64,000 nucleotides of DNA, taken from positions 6,064,001 to 6,128,000 of the forward strand of contig NZ_JAFBCK010000001.1 in the NCBI RefSeq assembly GCF_016907695.1, read 5' to 3'. Every line of letters starts with the position of its first letter. Position 1 is the stretch's first letter. Below the pieces are notes generated by a model that saw only the letters and a program-made list of their open reading frames with translations, did not search any database and had not been told where the DNA came from. Source of the stretch: Actinokineospora baliensis. GTDB lineage: Bacteria; Actinomycetota; Actinomycetes; Mycobacteriales; Pseudonocardiaceae. The position numbers and the translations under genes were made by a program. This document shows, one piece after another, positions 7,897 through 17,302 of this stretch.

Positions 7897-10800
7897 TCAC
7901 ACATTGCGCCGGTACTGCCCACCGACCTCGAAGAACGCCTCGGTGATCTGCCCGAGGGTGCACACCCTGGCCGCGGCCATCAGCACGTCGAACACGTTGC
8001 CGTCGGAGGCGGCGACCTCGCGCAGCCTGGCCAGGGCCGCGGTGGCCTCGTCGCGGTGGCGCTGCTGGTAGTCGCGGGTGCGCTCGACCTGCGAGCGCTT
8101 CTCGTCCTCGGTGGCCCTGGCCAGTTCGATCTCCACGACCCCGTCCTCCTCGCCCTTGGCTGGCAGGAAGGTGTTGACGCCGATGAGCGGCAGGGTGCCG
8201 TCGTGCTTGCGGTGCTCGTAGAGCATCGACTCGTCCTGGATGCGGCCGCGCTGGTAGCCGGTCTCCATGGCGCCGAGCACGCCGCCGCGGTCGGAGATGC
8301 GGTCGAACTCGGTGAGCACGGCCTCCTCGACCAGGTCGGTCAGCTCGTCGATGACGAAGGAACCCTGCAGCGGGTTCTCGTTCATCGACAGGCCCCACTC
8401 CTTGTTGATGATGAGCTGGATGGCCATCGCGCGGCGGACCGACGACTCGGTCGGTGTGGTGATCGCCTCGTCGAAGGCGTTGGTGTGCAACGAGTTCGCG
8501 TTGTCGTAGAGCGCGCACAGCGCCTGCAGCGTGGTGCGGATGTCGTTGAAGTTCATCTCCTGGGCGTGCAGCGAGCGCCCGGAGGTCTGCACGTGGTACT
8601 TGAGCTTCTGCGACCGCTCCGCCGCGCCGTAGCGCTCCTTCATCGCCACCGCCCAGATCCGGCGGGCGACCCGGCCGATCACCGAGTACTCGGCGTCCAT
8701 GCCGTTGGAGAAGAAGAACGACAGGTTCGGCGCGAAGTCGTCGATGTCCATGCCGCGGGCCAGGTACGACTCGACGTAGGTGAACCCGTTGGCCAGGGTG
8801 AAGGCGAGCTGGCTGATCGGGTTCGCCCCGGCCTCGGCGATGTGGTAGCCGGAGATGGACACCGAGTAGAAGTTGCGGACCTTGTTGCGGATGAACCACT
8901 CCTGGATGTCGGCCATCATCCGCAGGCTGAACTCGGTGGAGAAGATGCAGGTGTTCTGGCCCTGGTCCTCCTTGAGGATGTCGGCCTGCACGGTGCCGCG
9001 CACGTTGGCCAGCGCCCACGCGGTCAACTCGACGCGCTCGTCGTCGGTGGGCTGCCTGCCCTCGGCGGCGACGAACGCCTCGACCCGCTTGTCGATGGCG
9101 GTGTTGAGGAAGTACGCCAGGATCGTCGGCGCCGGGCCGTTGATCGTCATCGACACCGAGGTGGTCGGCGCGGTGAGGTCGAAGCCGTCGTAGAGCGCCT
9201 TCATGTCCTCGAGCGAGGCGATGGACACGCCGGAGGTGCCGATCTTGCCGTAGACGTCCGGCGGGGTGTCGGGGTCGCGGCCGTAGAGGGTCACCGAGTC
9301 GAACGCGGTGGACAGCCGGGTGGCCGGGTTGCCCTCGGACAGCAGCTTGAACCGGCGGTTGGTGCGGAACGCGTCGCCCTCACCGGCGAACATGCGCGCC
9401 GGGTCCTCGCCCTCGCGCTTGAACGGGAAGACGCCCGCGGTGAACGGGAACGAGCCGGGCAGGTTCTCCTTGCGCAGGAACCGGGTCAGCGAGGTCTGCT
9501 CGTCGTAGCGGGGCAGCGCAACCCGGGGGACCTTGTTGCCGGACAGGGTTTCCCGCCACAGCTGGGTGTGCAGCTCCTTGTCGCGGACCTTCACCACGAG
9601 CTCTTCGGCCCGGTACTGCTCCACTGTGGACGGCCACGCGGCCAGCAGGTCCTCGGTGTCGCGGTCGACCCGGCGCTGCGCCTCGGCCACCAGCCGATCA
9701 AGGTCCTCAGTGGACGAACCGGCCAGCTCGATCGCTTTGCGCGCCAAGGAGAGCGCCGAGTGCTCGCGCACGGCCTCGACCTGCTGGTCGGTCTTGCGGT
9801 GGTAGCCGCGGACGGTGTCGGCGATGTCGGACAGGTACCTGGCGCGCTGGGCCGGGACGACGGTGGCGGCCGAGGTGGAGACCTTGCCCTCGACGTGCGG
9901 GAGCGCGCCGTCGCCGAACGCGACGCCCTTGTCCGCCAGCAGTTCGCGCAGCGCCTGGTAGAGCGCGGTGACGCCGTCGTCGTTGAAGGTGGCCGCGCTG
10001 GTGCCGTAGACCGGCATGTCCTCCCAGGACTTGCCGAACGCCTCGCGGTTGCGCACCAGCTGGCGGGCGACGTCGCGGCGGGCGTCCTCGGCACCGCGGC
10101 GCTCGAACTTGTTGATCGCCACCACGTCGGCGAAGTCGAGCATGTCGATCTTCTCCAGCTGCGAGGCGGCGCCGAACTCCGGCGTCATCACGTACAGCGA
10201 GACGTCGACGTAGGGCACGATCGCGGCGTCGCCCTGGCCGATGCCGGGGGTCTCCACGATGACCAGGTCGTTGCCTGCGGCCTTGGCGGCGGCGATCGCG
10301 TCGGCGAGCCCCTCGGGCACCTCGGACCCGGCGCCGCGGGTGGCCAGCGAGCGGAAGAAGACCCGGTCGCCCTCCAGCGAGTTCATCCGGATCCGGTCGC
10401 CCAGCAGCGCGCCGCCGCCGCGGCGGCGGGTCGGGTCGACGGCGATGACCGCGATCCGCAGCTTGTCCTGCTGGTCCAGGCGCAGGCGGCGGACCAGCTC
10501 GTCGGTCAGCGAGGACTTGCCGGAGCCGCCGGTGCCGGTGATGCCCAGCACGGGGACCGCGCGATCGCCTGTGAGCGTGGCGCGCACGTCCTCGGGCAGG
10601 GTGCCCGCCTCGATCCTGGTGACGGCCTTCGCCAGGGCCGCGTGGTCGCCAGCCAGCAGCGCCTCGCGGGTGAACTCGCCAGGCGGGGTGAAGTCGCAGG
10701 CCTCGACCATCGAGTTGATCATCTTGGCCAGGCCGAGCCGCTGGCCGTCCTCCGGGGAGAAGATCCTGGCGACGCCGCGCGAGTGCAGCAGCCGGATCTC

Positions 10801-11121
10801 CTCGGGCACGATGACGCCGCCGCCCCCGCCGAACACCTTGACGTGGCCCGCGCCGCGCTCGGCGAGCAGCTCGACCAGGTAGCTGAAGTACTCGACGTGC
10901 CCGCCCTGGTAGGCGCTGATGGCCACGCCCTGCACGTCCTCCTGGACGGCGGCGGCGACCACCTCCCGCACCGAGCGGTTGTGCCCGAGGTGGATCACCT
11001 CGGCGCCCTGCGTCTGCAGGATCCGGCGCATGATGTTGATGGCCGCGTCGTGGCCGTCGAACAGGCTGGCCGCGGTGACGAACCGGACCGGGTTGGCCGG
11101 TCGGTACAGCTCGGCGGACAT
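7897..11121 (-). CDS. icmF: Fused isobutyryl-CoA mutase IcmF
   Basis: The 1,074-residue protein carries three parts in the IcmF order. Residues 1-140 are a coenzyme-B12-binding domain (DGHDAAINIMRRIL, VIHLGHNRSV, GGGGVI). Residues 185-430 are a MeaI/ArgK-type G-protein chaperone with P-loop GTGGSGKSS (196-204), DPTRRRGGGALLGDRIRM and the base-specificity element NKFE. The rest is the mutase barrel (YGKIGTSGVSIASLEDM, SVSISGYHIAEAGAN). IcmF interconverts isobutyryl-CoA and n-butyryl-CoA, and in some species isovaleryl- and pivalyl-CoA, while its G-domain gates cofactor loading. GGGAGG precedes the ATG. I could not distinguish substrate preference by eye. Confidence 0.95.
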   Translation of the reverse strand: MSAELYRPANPVRFVTAASLFDGHDAAINIMRRILQTQGAEVIHLGHNRSVREVVAAAVQEDVQGVAISAYQGGHVEYFSYLVELLAERGAGHVKVFGGGGGVIVPEEIRLLHSRGVARIFSPEDGQRLGLAKMINSMVEACDFTPPGEFTREALLAGDHAALAKAVTRIEAGTLPEDVRATLTGDRAVPVLGITGTGGSGKSSLTDELVRRLRLDQQDKLRIAVIAVDPTRRRGGGALLGDRIRMNSLEGDRVFFRSLATRGAGSEVPEGLADAIAAAKAAGNDLVIVETPGIGQGDAAIVPYVDVSLYVMTPEFGAASQLEKIDMLDFADVVAINKFERRGAEDARRDVARQLVRNREAFGKSWEDMPVYGTSAATFNDDGVTALYQALRELLADKGVAFGDGALPHVEGKVSTSAATVVPAQRARYLSDIADTVRGYHRKTDQQVEAVREHSALSLARKAIELAGSSTEDLDRLVAEAQRRVDRDTEDLLAAWPSTVEQYRAEELVVKVRDKELHTQLWRETLSGNKVPRVALPRYDEQTSLTRFLRKENLPGSFPFTAGVFPFKREGEDPARMFAGEGDAFRTNRRFKLLSEGNPATRLSTAFDSVTLYGRDPDTPPDVYGKIGTSGVSIASLEDMKALYDGFDLTAPTTSVSMTINGPAPTILAYFLNTAIDKRVEAFVAAEGRQPTDDERVELTAWALANVRGTVQADILKEDQGQNTCIFSTEFSLRMMADIQEWFIRNKVRNFYSVSISGYHIAEAGANPISQLAFTLANGFTYVESYLARGMDIDDFAPNLSFFFSNGMDAEYSVIGRVARRIWAVAMKERYGAAERSQKLKYHVQTSGRSLHAQEMNFNDIRTTLQALCALYDNANSLHTNAFDEAITTPTESSVRRAMAIQLIINKEWGLSMNENPLQGSFVIDELTDLVEEAVLTEFDRISDRGGVLGAMETGYQRGRIQDESMLYEHRKHDGTLPLIGVNTFLPAKGEEDGVVEIELARATEDEKRSQVERTRDYQQRHRDEATAALARLREVAASDGNVFDVLMAAARVCTLGQITEAFFEVGGQYRRNV

Positions 11122-11207
11122 GGGGCCTCCCGGGTGTGGGACGTACCGGAATAGTTTGACGTCCTACTTTCGGACGGGCAAGTACCGTGTGGTTGAGCTT
11201 ACGGGCA

Positions 11208-11213
11208 TAGGAT
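11208..11213 (+). promoter_or_regulatory. -10 hexamer of a leaderless promoter (paaI)
   Basis: TAGGAT fits TANNNT and ends six bases before GTG 11220. No ribosome site precedes that GTG, so the mRNA probably starts at or next to the start codon, a common arrangement in actinobacteria. No clear -35 element is seen. Confidence 0.5.
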
Positions 11214-11219
11214 GGTTCG

Positions 11220-11609
11220 GTGGTACCCGAACCGGTGGCGAGGATGCTCGCCGACGACCTCGCCTCCAGCGCCCTGGGCATCCGGTTGCTCGACGCGGGC
11301 CCCGGTCGCGCCAGCGCCGCCATGCTGATCACCGAGACCATGGTCAACGGGCACGGCATCGGCCACGGCGGGTACGTGTTCCTGCTGGCCGACACCGCGT
11401 TCGCCTGCGCGTGCAACAGCCACGGCCCGGTCACCGTCGCCGCGGGCGCCGAGATCACCTTCGTCGCCGCGGTCCGCCTCGGCGACGAGCTGGTGGCGAC
11501 CGCGACCGAGCGCACGGTCTACGGCCGCAGCGGCATCTACGACGTGACCGTCACCCGGGAGGATGAAGTCGTGGCCGAGTTCCGCGGGCGCAGCCGGACC
11601 CTGCGATGA
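11220..11609 (+). CDS. paaI: PaaI-type hotdog thioesterase
   Basis: This single hotdog domain of 129 residues matches PaaI: NGHGIGHGGYVFLLADTAFA carries the HGG tunnel loop and the active-site Asp in the long helix, followed by the central strand AGAEITFVAAVRLGDEL. PaaI hydrolyses ring-hydroxylated phenylacetyl-CoA thioesters and rescues CoA. No other paa genes are visible here, so a broader acyl-CoA role alongside the divergent icmF gene is possible. The GTG at 11220 is supported by a TAGGAT -10 six bases upstream (leaderless). The stop overlaps the next start as ATGA. Confidence 0.9.
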   Translation: MVPEPVARMLADDLASSALGIRLLDAGPGRASAAMLITETMVNGHGIGHGGYVFLLADTAFACACNSHGPVTVAAGAEITFVAAVRLGDELVATATERTVYGRSGIYDVTVTREDEVVAEFRGRSRTLR

Positions 11610-12073
11610 CCGTCGAGCGCTGGCTGACCGAGGCCATCGACCTCGCCACCACCAACGTCGCCGCGGGCGGCGGCCCGTTCGGCGCCCTGGTCGTGCGCGG
11701 CGACGAGGTGATCGCCAGGGGCGTGAACCGGGTGACCGCCGACACCGATCCCACCGCCCATGCCGAGGTCGTCGCCATCCGCGCCGCCTGCCGGGCCCTC
11801 GGCGACTTCCGGCTGCACGGGTGCCTGCTGGTGTCCTCCTGCGAACCCTGCCCCCTGTGCCTCTCGGCCTCCCTCTGGGCCCGCCTCGACCAGGTCATCT
11901 ACGCCGCCGACCGCGACGACGCCGAACAAGCGGGCTTCGCCGACCGAGAGTTCTACGACGTGCTCGGCCGCCCCCGCGACACCTGGCCCCTCAAGGTCGA
12001 CCAACTGCGCCCCGGCACCGAATCAGCCCCCTTCACCGCCTGGACCACCCGCCTAGACCGCACCGACTACTGA
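11606..12073 (+). CDS. Guanine deaminase-like zinc deaminase (CDA fold)
   Basis: This 155-residue cytidine-deaminase-fold enzyme has zinc ligands in AHAEVVAIR (His and catalytic Glu) and in CEPCPLC (two Cys). The surrounding GGPFGALVVRGDEVIARGVN, DTDPTAHAEV and the tail ADREFYDVLGRPRDTW resemble Bacillus guanine deaminase (GuaD) more than TadA or CMP deaminases. It would convert guanine to xanthine for purine salvage. The ATGA overlap with paaI implies translational coupling. Its 3' end appears again, decayed, in the downstream repeat block at 12133-12491. Confidence 0.82.
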   Translation: MTVERWLTEAIDLATTNVAAGGGPFGALVVRGDEVIARGVNRVTADTDPTAHAEVVAIRAACRALGDFRLHGCLLVSSCEPCPLCLSASLWARLDQVIYAADRDDAEQAGFADREFYDVLGRPRDTWPLKVDQLRPGTESAPFTAWTTRLDRTDY

Positions 12074-12566
12074 ATCAGGCGTGGCCCCAGATGGGGCGAC
12101 ACGACACCCGCCCTCGCACGACGCCCATCACGGCGTGGACCGCCCGCCTCGACGGCACCGACTACCGAATCAGGCGCCGCCGACCCGCCGCGCATGCGGC
12201 GCAGGCCTGGAACCGCTCCACCGTCGGCAAGGCGACCAACTCCGCCACCAAACCAGGCTGGCGTGCGGGCGCGTCGACAACCCGCCCGGACGACACGACT
12301 TGCCCTCGCGCCGCTTACGGCGTGGACCACCGCCCCGACGGCACCGGGCGTGGCCGAGCCACCGCACCTGCGGTGCGCGGACGTGAAACCGCCCCACCGT
12401 GGGCCTGGTGACAAGCTCGGCCACCGGGCCCAGGCTGACGTGCACGCCCACGCCTGCACCCGCTCGACCGCACCGACTGCCAAGTCAGGCGTAGCTGAAC
12501 CGCCGCACGTGTGGTGCCCAGACCTGGAAGCGCTCCATCGTGGGCAAGGCGACCAACTCCGTCACC
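12038..12566. repeat. Decayed tandem copies of the junction between two convergent gene tails
   Basis: The 411 bases between the deaminase stop and the KAP gene stop hold no convincing gene. They hold degraded copies of both flanking 3' ends. The deaminase tail, beginning GCSTGGACC and running to RAATCAGGCG, occurs at 12038 (real), 12133, 12320 (weak) and 12452 (partial). The KAP-gene tail, TGGAASCGCTCCAYCGT followed by GGCAAGGCGACCAACTCC, occurs at about 12525 (real), 12209 (strong) and 12387 (weak). Spacings are about 95, 187 and 132 bases. Comparison was made by eye. Confidence 0.7.
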
Positions 12567-15055
12567 GAACCCAGGCCGGCGTGCAGCCGCGTCCACGACT
12601 CCGTCCGCTCAGGCGACACAACACCCACCACCGCACAACGCCCGTCCACCGGGAGCAGATCCGCGACGAAGTCGCGCCACTGGCTTGTCGGGTCGCGGTG
12701 CAGCAGTCCGCCCGCGCCCGACGGGGACGGTCGCGCGGAGAACACCTCGTCGACCAGTGCGGGGACTGCCGCGATGATGCCGAGCAGCACGATGACCGCT
12801 TGGTGGTCACCTGGTGTCGCCTCGTCGCCGAGGAAGGTCGCGGCGTCGGTGAGGTCCCTCGTCGCGCGGACCATCCGGTAGGTGTTGAGCAGCCGCTTGG
12901 CCGCTCGGGGGGTGGTGATCAGCGGGTCGAGCGCGGTGAGCAGGTCCAGTTCGCGTTCGGTGAGCGCGAGCGGCGGGTCGTTCGGGAGATCCGCACTGAT
13001 TTCGGATCCCGGCTCCGCGGTGAGCTCGACCGCGGTCACGGACGGCGCGGGGTCGGCGCCTGCTTCGGCGGCCACCTCCTCGGCGGGGACAACCGCGACG
13101 GGGACCATGGAGCGCAGCAGGGTGCCCAGGCTCCCGCCCGCCATCGGCGGCAGGGTGAACGGGATGTTGATGATCTTCTCCAGGTAGTCGGCCGGGGTGG
13201 CCGCGCCGAGCACGTCGGCGTAGCGCGCCTCGACGCAGCGCCGCAGCCACCCGGGGTCGACGCCGATCACGACGGTGAACAGGTCCATGGCGAGCAGGAT
13301 GTGCACGGCTTCGAGCACCTCGACGACCTGCCGCGGTGGGCACCGGTCCAGGTCGTCGATGTAGAGCACGACCCGGTCGACCGGCCGCTGACCGCCGACC
13401 GGGGTGGCCCGCCACTGGGCGAGCAGCGCCACCAACTGCTCGAAGTCCTTGCGCAGCGTGGAAACGACGCCGAGACCGCGGGTGTAGGTGTCGCCGTCCG
13501 CCCGGTCGGCGACGAACGTCGCCACCCGCCGCCCCGGGTCGGTGTCGACCAGCCGCTTGCCCAGTTCGCCGATCCGCGCGACCACCTCGTCGAGGCGGGC
13601 GGTGGCGACCTCCTGCTCGGCCTCGGCCGCGCGCAACTTGTCCATCAGCGCCACGGATTCGGGCGTGGCCAGGCCCGCCCGGAGGTCCTCGCCGAGCCTG
13701 CGCAGTTCGCCGATCCCCTTCCTGGCCCGGGCGAGCGCACTGATGCCGAAGGCCGCGATCACGGCACTGACCGCACCACCGAGCATCGTCGCGACCGGAA
13801 CGAGCAAGGCCGCACCCGCACTGACACCGAGAACGGCGGCGGCAGCCCACAACGCCGTCCTGCCCCGACGGGTGCGGGCGAGTTCGCGCACCGCCACCAC
13901 ATCCCCGTGGACGTCACGCAATTGCGCCGACAGCAGCCGCGCCTGTTCAACCTCGTCGGCGACCCCGAGATGCCGCCACGTGGCGTCGGCCTTCTGCTTC
14001 ACGAGCTTGGATTGGCTCAACGCGGCCAGCACCTCGCGGGCACCCGACACGTGCTTGGCGTCCGCCTGGTCGATTTCGGCCTTCAACTGGGTCACCTCGG
14101 CCCGCGCACGCTCGCTCGTGGCCACCAGGTCCTCGCGCAGCCGATCGGCCTTGGCGAGCTCCCGACTCAGCTCGTCCCGGTACGGCCCGGTGCCCGCGAG
14201 CCCCGCGAAGATCACGTCGGCGAGGCTCGCCCAGAGGTTGGCTTCCGCGTAGTGCCACGCGTTGAAACCGATCTGCGTGACGTTGGTGCAGTACCGCCCC
14301 TCACGCGACAGGGCGTCGATCTGGCCGTGCACGAGCCCCATGAAGAAGCTCTTCCCACTCCCCCAAGGGCCGAACACCCCGACGGACAACGGGGTCTCGG
14401 TCGTCCGGTCCGCGATCACGGCGGCGAGCATGGCCGCGTAGGTACCGACACCGAGCCGGTCACGCCCGAGCGGGATCGCCTTGTTCGGATCGACCAGATC
14501 GGTACTCGCCCCACCCGCCAACTCAGCCGACACCGAATCCGGCTTGGCCCGCCTGCGGCGCTGGCCCCGTTGGTGGACGTTGTCGACCCACTGGTCCTGG
14601 CCGAACAGCACGACCTCGCGCAAGCGTGGGGTGGGAATGTCAGGGACCGCGTCGCGTATCGCCCTCATGACGGGATAGATGATGTCCTCCGGCGCCCCGC
14701 TGATTTCGCCTGCCGCCATCAACGGCAGCGCTACTTCCTGCGCTCTATACATGATGACCTCACGGATCGCGGATCGGATGGCCAACTCGACCGACACCTC
14801 CGACACCCGTCCGAAACGGTCATGCGGTGTCGCCAAGACCACCATCTGGACACGCCCAAGGGAATTGACCCGGAGGGTAACCGGGCGGTCCGTATTGACG
14901 TCTTTCAGCAAAGCGGGCTGTGCCAGCCGTTCGAACTCCTCGTTGTGCCTGGCGAGGGCGACGCCGACTTGGCCGAGCTCCGCGCCGACCGTGACGACCA
15001 GGGCGTCTACCCCGAGATCCCACGGTTTCTCGGTGCGCTCCACCGAGATCGTCAC
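12485..15055 (-). CDS. KAP family P-loop NTPase with an N-terminal macro-like domain
   Basis: The protein has about 856 residues from GTG 15055 (GTG 15085 is an alternative; neither has a good ribosome site). Residues 1-155 form an alpha/beta domain (VDALVVTVGAEL, EVALPLMAAGEISG, LREVVLFG) that resembles macro/M17-N folds; this is inference. Walker A GPWGSGKS is at 229-236 and Walker B VVLYIDDLDRC near 562-572. Two transmembrane helices (about 400-443) sit between them, flanked by long charged coiled coils; membrane segments inserted in the NTPase are typical of KAP NTPases. Some family members act in phage exclusion. The histidine kinase gene lies immediately upstream. Confidence 0.82.
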   Translation of the reverse strand: MTISVERTEKPWDLGVDALVVTVGAELGQVGVALARHNEEFERLAQPALLKDVNTDRPVTLRVNSLGRVQMVVLATPHDRFGRVSEVSVELAIRSAIREVIMYRAQEVALPLMAAGEISGAPEDIIYPVMRAIRDAVPDIPTPRLREVVLFGQDQWVDNVHQRGQRRRRAKPDSVSAELAGGASTDLVDPNKAIPLGRDRLGVGTYAAMLAAVIADRTTETPLSVGVFGPWGSGKSFFMGLVHGQIDALSREGRYCTNVTQIGFNAWHYAEANLWASLADVIFAGLAGTGPYRDELSRELAKADRLREDLVATSERARAEVTQLKAEIDQADAKHVSGAREVLAALSQSKLVKQKADATWRHLGVADEVEQARLLSAQLRDVHGDVVAVRELARTRRGRTALWAAAAVLGVSAGAALLVPVATMLGGAVSAVIAAFGISALARARKGIGELRRLGEDLRAGLATPESVALMDKLRAAEAEQEVATARLDEVVARIGELGKRLVDTDPGRRVATFVADRADGDTYTRGLGVVSTLRKDFEQLVALLAQWRATPVGGQRPVDRVVLYIDDLDRCPPRQVVEVLEAVHILLAMDLFTVVIGVDPGWLRRCVEARYADVLGAATPADYLEKIINIPFTLPPMAGGSLGTLLRSMVPVAVVPAEEVAAEAGADPAPSVTAVELTAEPGSEISADLPNDPPLALTERELDLLTALDPLITTPRAAKRLLNTYRMVRATRDLTDAATFLGDEATPGDHQAVIVLLGIIAAVPALVDEVFSARPSPSGAGGLLHRDPTSQWRDFVADLLPVDGRCAVVGVVSPERTESWTRLHAGLGSVTELVALPTMERFQVWAPHVRRFSYA

Positions 15056-15108
15056 CTGCCCGACCGAAGCGATCCGTCTGCGCACGGCGCAAACCGTACA
15101 CCCGACGG

Positions 15109-17208
15109 TCAGGTGCGGTGGACCGCCTGCCGGTCGTCGCCCGCGCGCTGAGGGGGCGCTGTGTGGCTGCGGGACGGGATGGTGAAGCAGGCTCGGGTGC
15201 CGCCGCCGGGGGCGGGTTCTATCCAGATCCGGCCGCCGTGGCGGTCGATGATGCGTTTGCAGGTGCTGAGGCCTATGCCGGTGCCCTGGTAGCCCGCTCC
15301 GGCGTGTTCTCGGTGGAAGAGGGCGAAGACCTTGTCCCTGGACTCCTCGCTGATGCCGATGCCGTTGTCGGTGATTCGGAGGGTGACCCAGCCGTCGGTC
15401 GTCTCGGCGCTGACGTGCACGCGCGGGTCGACGCCGGGGGCCACGTACTTCACGGCGTTGCCCAGCAGGTTGGCCATGACCTGGCGCAGCAGGGTCGGGT
15501 GGGCGGGGACGGCGGGCAGGTGGTCGCGGGTGATGGTGACGTGGTCGCGGGCGGCGCGCAGTTCGGCGGCCAGGTCGTCGACGACGGTGTCGAGGTCGAG
15601 GGAGCGCAGGCTCAGCGGCTCGTGGCAGGCGCGCGCGTGGTCGAGCAGGTCGTCGATCATGGACGTCATGCGGTGCGCGGCGCGGGTGATCGCCGAGATC
15701 GCCTTGGCCTCGCTGGGGCCGTGCTCGGCCGAATCGGCGAACACCTCGGCGTAGGCGGAGATCGCCGTCAGCGGCGACTTCAGGTCGTGGGCGACCATCG
15801 CGGTGAACCGGTCGAGCTCGTCGTTGGCGGCGGCCAGTTCGCTGTTGGCCATCGCCAGCCGCTCCCTGGCGGCCTCGCGTTCGGTGACGTCGCGCAGGAA
15901 CGCGTGGAAGCGCTTCTCCCCCTGCCAGGTGAACGGCGCCAGGCTCAGCTCCACCAGCAGCCCGGTGCCGTCGCGGCGGCGGGCGGGCACGCGCACCAGC
16001 CGGGTGCTGCCCAGGGCGGCGCGGGCGAGCAGGCTCTCGCCGTCGGCGCGCTGCGGGAAGACGAGCTCCTCCAGCCGCCTGCCGACCGCCTCGATCGAGG
16101 TCCAGCCGAACATCGCCTCGGCGGCCGGGTTCCAGCGGGTGACCACGCCGTCGGGGTCGGTGACCACGAACGCGTCCTGCGCGGTGTCGAGCACGGTGGT
16201 CAGCAGCCGCTCGCGGTCGGCCAGTTCGCGGCGCTGGGCCCGTTCCACGGTGACGTCGCTCATCGCCACGACCGCGCCGAGCAGGCTGCCGTCGGCGCGG
16301 CGCATCGCCCGGCCGGTGCACACGACCCGCACCGGGGGGCGGCCCACCCTGGCGATGACGATCTCCTGGTCGACGACCTTGCCCTCGTGCAGGGCGCGGA
16401 ACAGCGGGATCTCCGGCACGGCCAGCGGGGTGCGGCCGTCGCGGGCGAACAGGCTGTAGCGGCCCGCCCAGTCCGCGGAGTCCAGGCCCGCGTCCGGGTC
16501 GAGGCCGTGCCACTCGCGGGCGGCCCGGTTGAACATGCTCAGCCGCCCGGTCTCGTCGCAGACCACGATGGCCACGTCGATCGACTCGTGCACGGCGTCG
16601 GTCAACTCCTGGCGGGCCTCCACCTGGCCCGCGTAGCCCTCGGCGAGGGTCCGCGCGGCCTGGGCCTCGACCGCCAGCGCGGCGGTGGTCCTGGCCTGCT
16701 TGCGCCGCTCGAACAGGGCGAGCACGACCGTCGCCAGGTCCTCCATCGCCGTGATCTGGGTGTCGGTGAACTCGCGGGCCATGGTGTCGAACGCGCACAG
16801 GGTGCCCAGCACGTGGCCGTCGGGGGTGATCAGCGGGACCGAGGCGTAGCCGCGGACCCTGGCCAGCTGCCCGGTGACCCACGGGTTGGCGGCGAACCGG
16901 TGGTCGAGGCTGGCGTCCGCGACGTGCACCGGCAGCCCGGTGTCCACCACGACCTGGCACATCGAGTCGGAGCGGGCGGAGTCGGCGCCCTCGAAGCCGA
17001 CCGTGGTCAGCTGGCACTGGCGGTGCTCGTCGAGCAGGTTCAGCGTGGCCGTCGGCACCCCGGCCAGCACAGCGGCGACCCGGACCACCGCGGCCAGCTC
17101 AGCGTCAGCGGGGGTGTCGAGCACCCCGTACTCGTGCAACGCGGCCAAGCGCGCCGACTCGTCACCCAAGAACGCCTCCCGGATCCGCCGAGACCACTGG
17201 TATCCCAT
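15109..17208 (-). CDS. Multi-sensor histidine kinase (GAF-PAS-PAS-HisKA-HATPase)
   Basis: This soluble kinase of 699 residues has no membrane segment. Domains in order are GAF (about 30-165), PAS (about 200-320), a second PAS (about 335-445, WNPAAEAMFGW), HisKA with phospho-acceptor His474 in VAHDLKSPL, and HATPase_c with LLGNAVKY, DNGIGI and GTGIGLSTCKRI. All catalytic boxes look intact. ATG 17208 is chosen for its upstream CCGGAG site. No response-regulator gene is adjacent, so it is an orphan kinase here. The KAP NTPase gene follows within 25-55 bases and may be co-transcribed; a PAP2-like gene lies 94 bases upstream on the same strand. Confidence 0.9.
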   Translation of the reverse strand: MGYQWSRRIREAFLGDESARLAALHEYGVLDTPADAELAAVVRVAAVLAGVPTATLNLLDEHRQCQLTTVGFEGADSARSDSMCQVVVDTGLPVHVADASLDHRFAANPWVTGQLARVRGYASVPLITPDGHVLGTLCAFDTMAREFTDTQITAMEDLATVVLALFERRKQARTTAALAVEAQAARTLAEGYAGQVEARQELTDAVHESIDVAIVVCDETGRLSMFNRAAREWHGLDPDAGLDSADWAGRYSLFARDGRTPLAVPEIPLFRALHEGKVVDQEIVIARVGRPPVRVVCTGRAMRRADGSLLGAVVAMSDVTVERAQRRELADRERLLTTVLDTAQDAFVVTDPDGVVTRWNPAAEAMFGWTSIEAVGRRLEELVFPQRADGESLLARAALGSTRLVRVPARRRDGTGLLVELSLAPFTWQGEKRFHAFLRDVTEREAARERLAMANSELAAANDELDRFTAMVAHDLKSPLTAISAYAEVFADSAEHGPSEAKAISAITRAAHRMTSMIDDLLDHARACHEPLSLRSLDLDTVVDDLAAELRAARDHVTITRDHLPAVPAHPTLLRQVMANLLGNAVKYVAPGVDPRVHVSAETTDGWVTLRITDNGIGISEESRDKVFALFHREHAGAGYQGTGIGLSTCKRIIDRHGGRIWIEPAPGGGTRACFTIPSRSHTAPPQRAGDDRQAVHRT

Positions 17209-17302
17209 CGACCACTCCGGCGGAACCTGAAGCGTCTTCAGCTGATACCCGCCAATCGAGTGACGGCCGTGCAGCGGCTCCACTCTGCGTCATATGACCC
17301 GG

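Noticed and set aside
8056..11154. 1,032-codon (+) strand frame opposite icmF
   Set aside because: Antisense shadow; the (-) strand encodes a complete IcmF with all motifs.
12067..12483. Small (-) strand frame downstream of the KAP gene
   Set aside because: It is the out-of-frame translation of decayed KAP/deaminase tails, not an independent gene.
12485..17017. A single 1,510-codon (-) strand frame spanning the KAP gene and most of the kinase gene
   Set aside because: Its first 640 codons are the out-of-frame shadow of the histidine kinase; protein similarity begins only near 15085/15055.
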